Assembly: GCA_013821865.1 (NCBI GenBank)
Contig: PNJM01000118.1
Span: forward strand, 1 to 7,920
From: Rhodocyclaceae bacterium
GTDB taxonomy: Bacteria; Pseudomonadota; Gammaproteobacteria; Burkholderiales; Rhodocyclaceae
DNA: 7,920 bases
Reading direction: 5' to 3'
Shown here: positions 7,208 to 7,920 of the stretch, piece after piece
Layout of the letters: each line of letters starts with the position of its first letter
Numbering within the stretch: position 1 is the first letter of the stretch
The notes under the pieces: model-generated
Told to the model about the DNA's origin: nothing
Database searches by the model: none
The model's input: only the letters and a program-made list of their open reading frames with translations
Position numbers and translations under genes: made by a program

Positions 7208-7920
7208 ATGCCGCAACTGAGTTCGGCCGACCACAGCGCCACCCCGCCGCGCGTCCACGTACCGCGCGACTACAACGCCGCCCACGACCTGATCCAGCGC
7301 AACCTGCAGGCCGGGCGCGCGGGCAAGGCCGCCTTCATCGACGACCAGGGCAGCACTACCTATGGCGAACTGGCCGAACGGGTGAACCGCTTCGGCAACG
7401 TGCTCGCCGGCCTCGGCCTCGAGATGGAGAGCCGGGTGATGCTCTGCCTGCTCGACACCATCGACTTCCCGACGGCCTTCCTCGGCAGCATCCAGGCCGG
7501 CATCGTGCCGGTCGCCGCCAACACGCTGCTCACATCGAGCGACTACGACTACATGCTGGGCGATTCGCGCGCCCGCGTGCTGATCGTCTCCGAGGCGCTG
7601 TGGCCGCAGTTCGCGGACATCGTCGGCAAGCACAAATCCCTCAAGCACATCATCGTTTCCGGCAAGGACGCCAAGGGCAACCTGCTGCTCGCCGATCTCA
7701 TGGCCAAGGCTTCGCCGCAATTCGAGCCGGCGCCGACCACGGCCGACGACATGTGCTTCTGGCTCTATTCGTCCGGCTCGACCGGTGCGCCCAAGGGCAC
7801 GGTGCACCTGCACTCTCACCTGATCCAGACGGCGGAACTGTATGCCCGGCCGATTCTCGGCATCCAGGAGAACGATCTGGTGTTCTCCGCGGCAAAGCTT
7901 TTCTTCGCCTACGGCCTCGG
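7208..7920 (+). CDS. bclA: Benzoate-CoA ligase, N-terminal part (runs off the right edge)
   Basis: The first 237 residues are visible of an ANL-superfamily (AMP-forming) acyl-CoA synthetase of probably about 525 residues. The enzyme converts benzoate, ATP and CoA to benzoyl-CoA, AMP and PPi (EC 6.2.1.25), the entry step of the pathway and the source of the BoxR effector. The ATP/phosphate loop YSSGSTGAPKGTVH is at 187-200, and KLFFAYGL at 230-237 is a segment typical of benzoate-CoA ligases. The N-terminus (PRDYNAAHDLIQRNLQAGRAGKAAFID) also resembles that subfamily. Start choice rests on the GGAGG site 6 nt upstream. The C-terminal lysine and the A5-A10 motifs lie outside the window, so substrate range (benzoate versus 2-aminobenzoate or hydroxylated benzoates) cannot be judged from residues. 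Context with boxA, boxB, boxC and boxR strongly supports benzoate. Confidence 0.94.
   Translation, partial: MPQLSSADHSATPPRVHVPRDYNAAHDLIQRNLQAGRAGKAAFIDDQGSTTYGELAERVNRFGNVLAGLGLEMESRVMLCLLDTIDFPTAFLGSIQAGIVPVAANTLLTSSDYDYMLGDSRARVLIVSEALWPQFADIVGKHKSLKHIIVSGKDAKGNLLLADLMAKASPQFEPAPTTADDMCFWLYSSGSTGAPKGTVHLHSHLIQTAELYARPILGIQENDLVFSAAKLFFAYGL

Overview
The window carries a compact gene set for aerobic, CoA-dependent benzoate degradation (the box pathway, 2,3-epoxybenzoyl-CoA route), beside the tail of a type I restriction gene. The high GC content, the strong G/C preference at third codon positions, the box gene types and a BoxR-type regulator all suggest a betaproteobacterium of the Azoarcus/Thauera/Aromatoleum (Rhodocyclaceae) kind. 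Some Burkholderiales also carry such clusters. The sequence alone does not fix the genus.

Layout, left to right. (1) Bases 1-1040, plus strand: C-terminal 345 residues of a type I restriction enzyme R subunit (hsdR), entering from outside the window. (2) 1041-1111: short convergent intergenic gap with a weak hairpin. (3) 1112-6456, minus strand, transcribed right to left: boxR (regulator), boxC (ring-opening dihydrolase), boxB (diiron epoxidase), boxA (NADPH reductase). (4) 6457-6687: AT-rich divergent control region. (5) 6688-7152, plus strand: small cupin-type protein of the DUF4863 family. (6) 7208 to the right edge: N-terminal 237 residues of a benzoate-CoA ligase (bclA).

How the genes work together: BclA makes benzoyl-CoA. 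BoxA passes NADPH electrons to BoxB, which uses O2 to make 2,3-epoxybenzoyl-CoA. BoxC opens the ring hydrolytically, giving 3,4-didehydroadipyl-CoA semialdehyde and formate. BoxR, an XRE helix-turn-helix domain fused to a shikimate-kinase-like domain, most likely represses the cluster until benzoyl-CoA appears. The next enzyme, the semialdehyde dehydrogenase (boxD/boxZ), is not in this window.

The most notable unexplained features are the DUF4863 cupin gene placed ahead of bclA, and a repeated TGCA / TGCAATAT signature. That signature occurs in three clusters of three TGCA sites, at the boxC promoter, in the boxR-proximal divergent region and just upstream of the DUF4863 gene. It looks like the BoxR operator set. 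A GC-rich interspersed repeat with strong hairpin potential sits between boxC and boxB.
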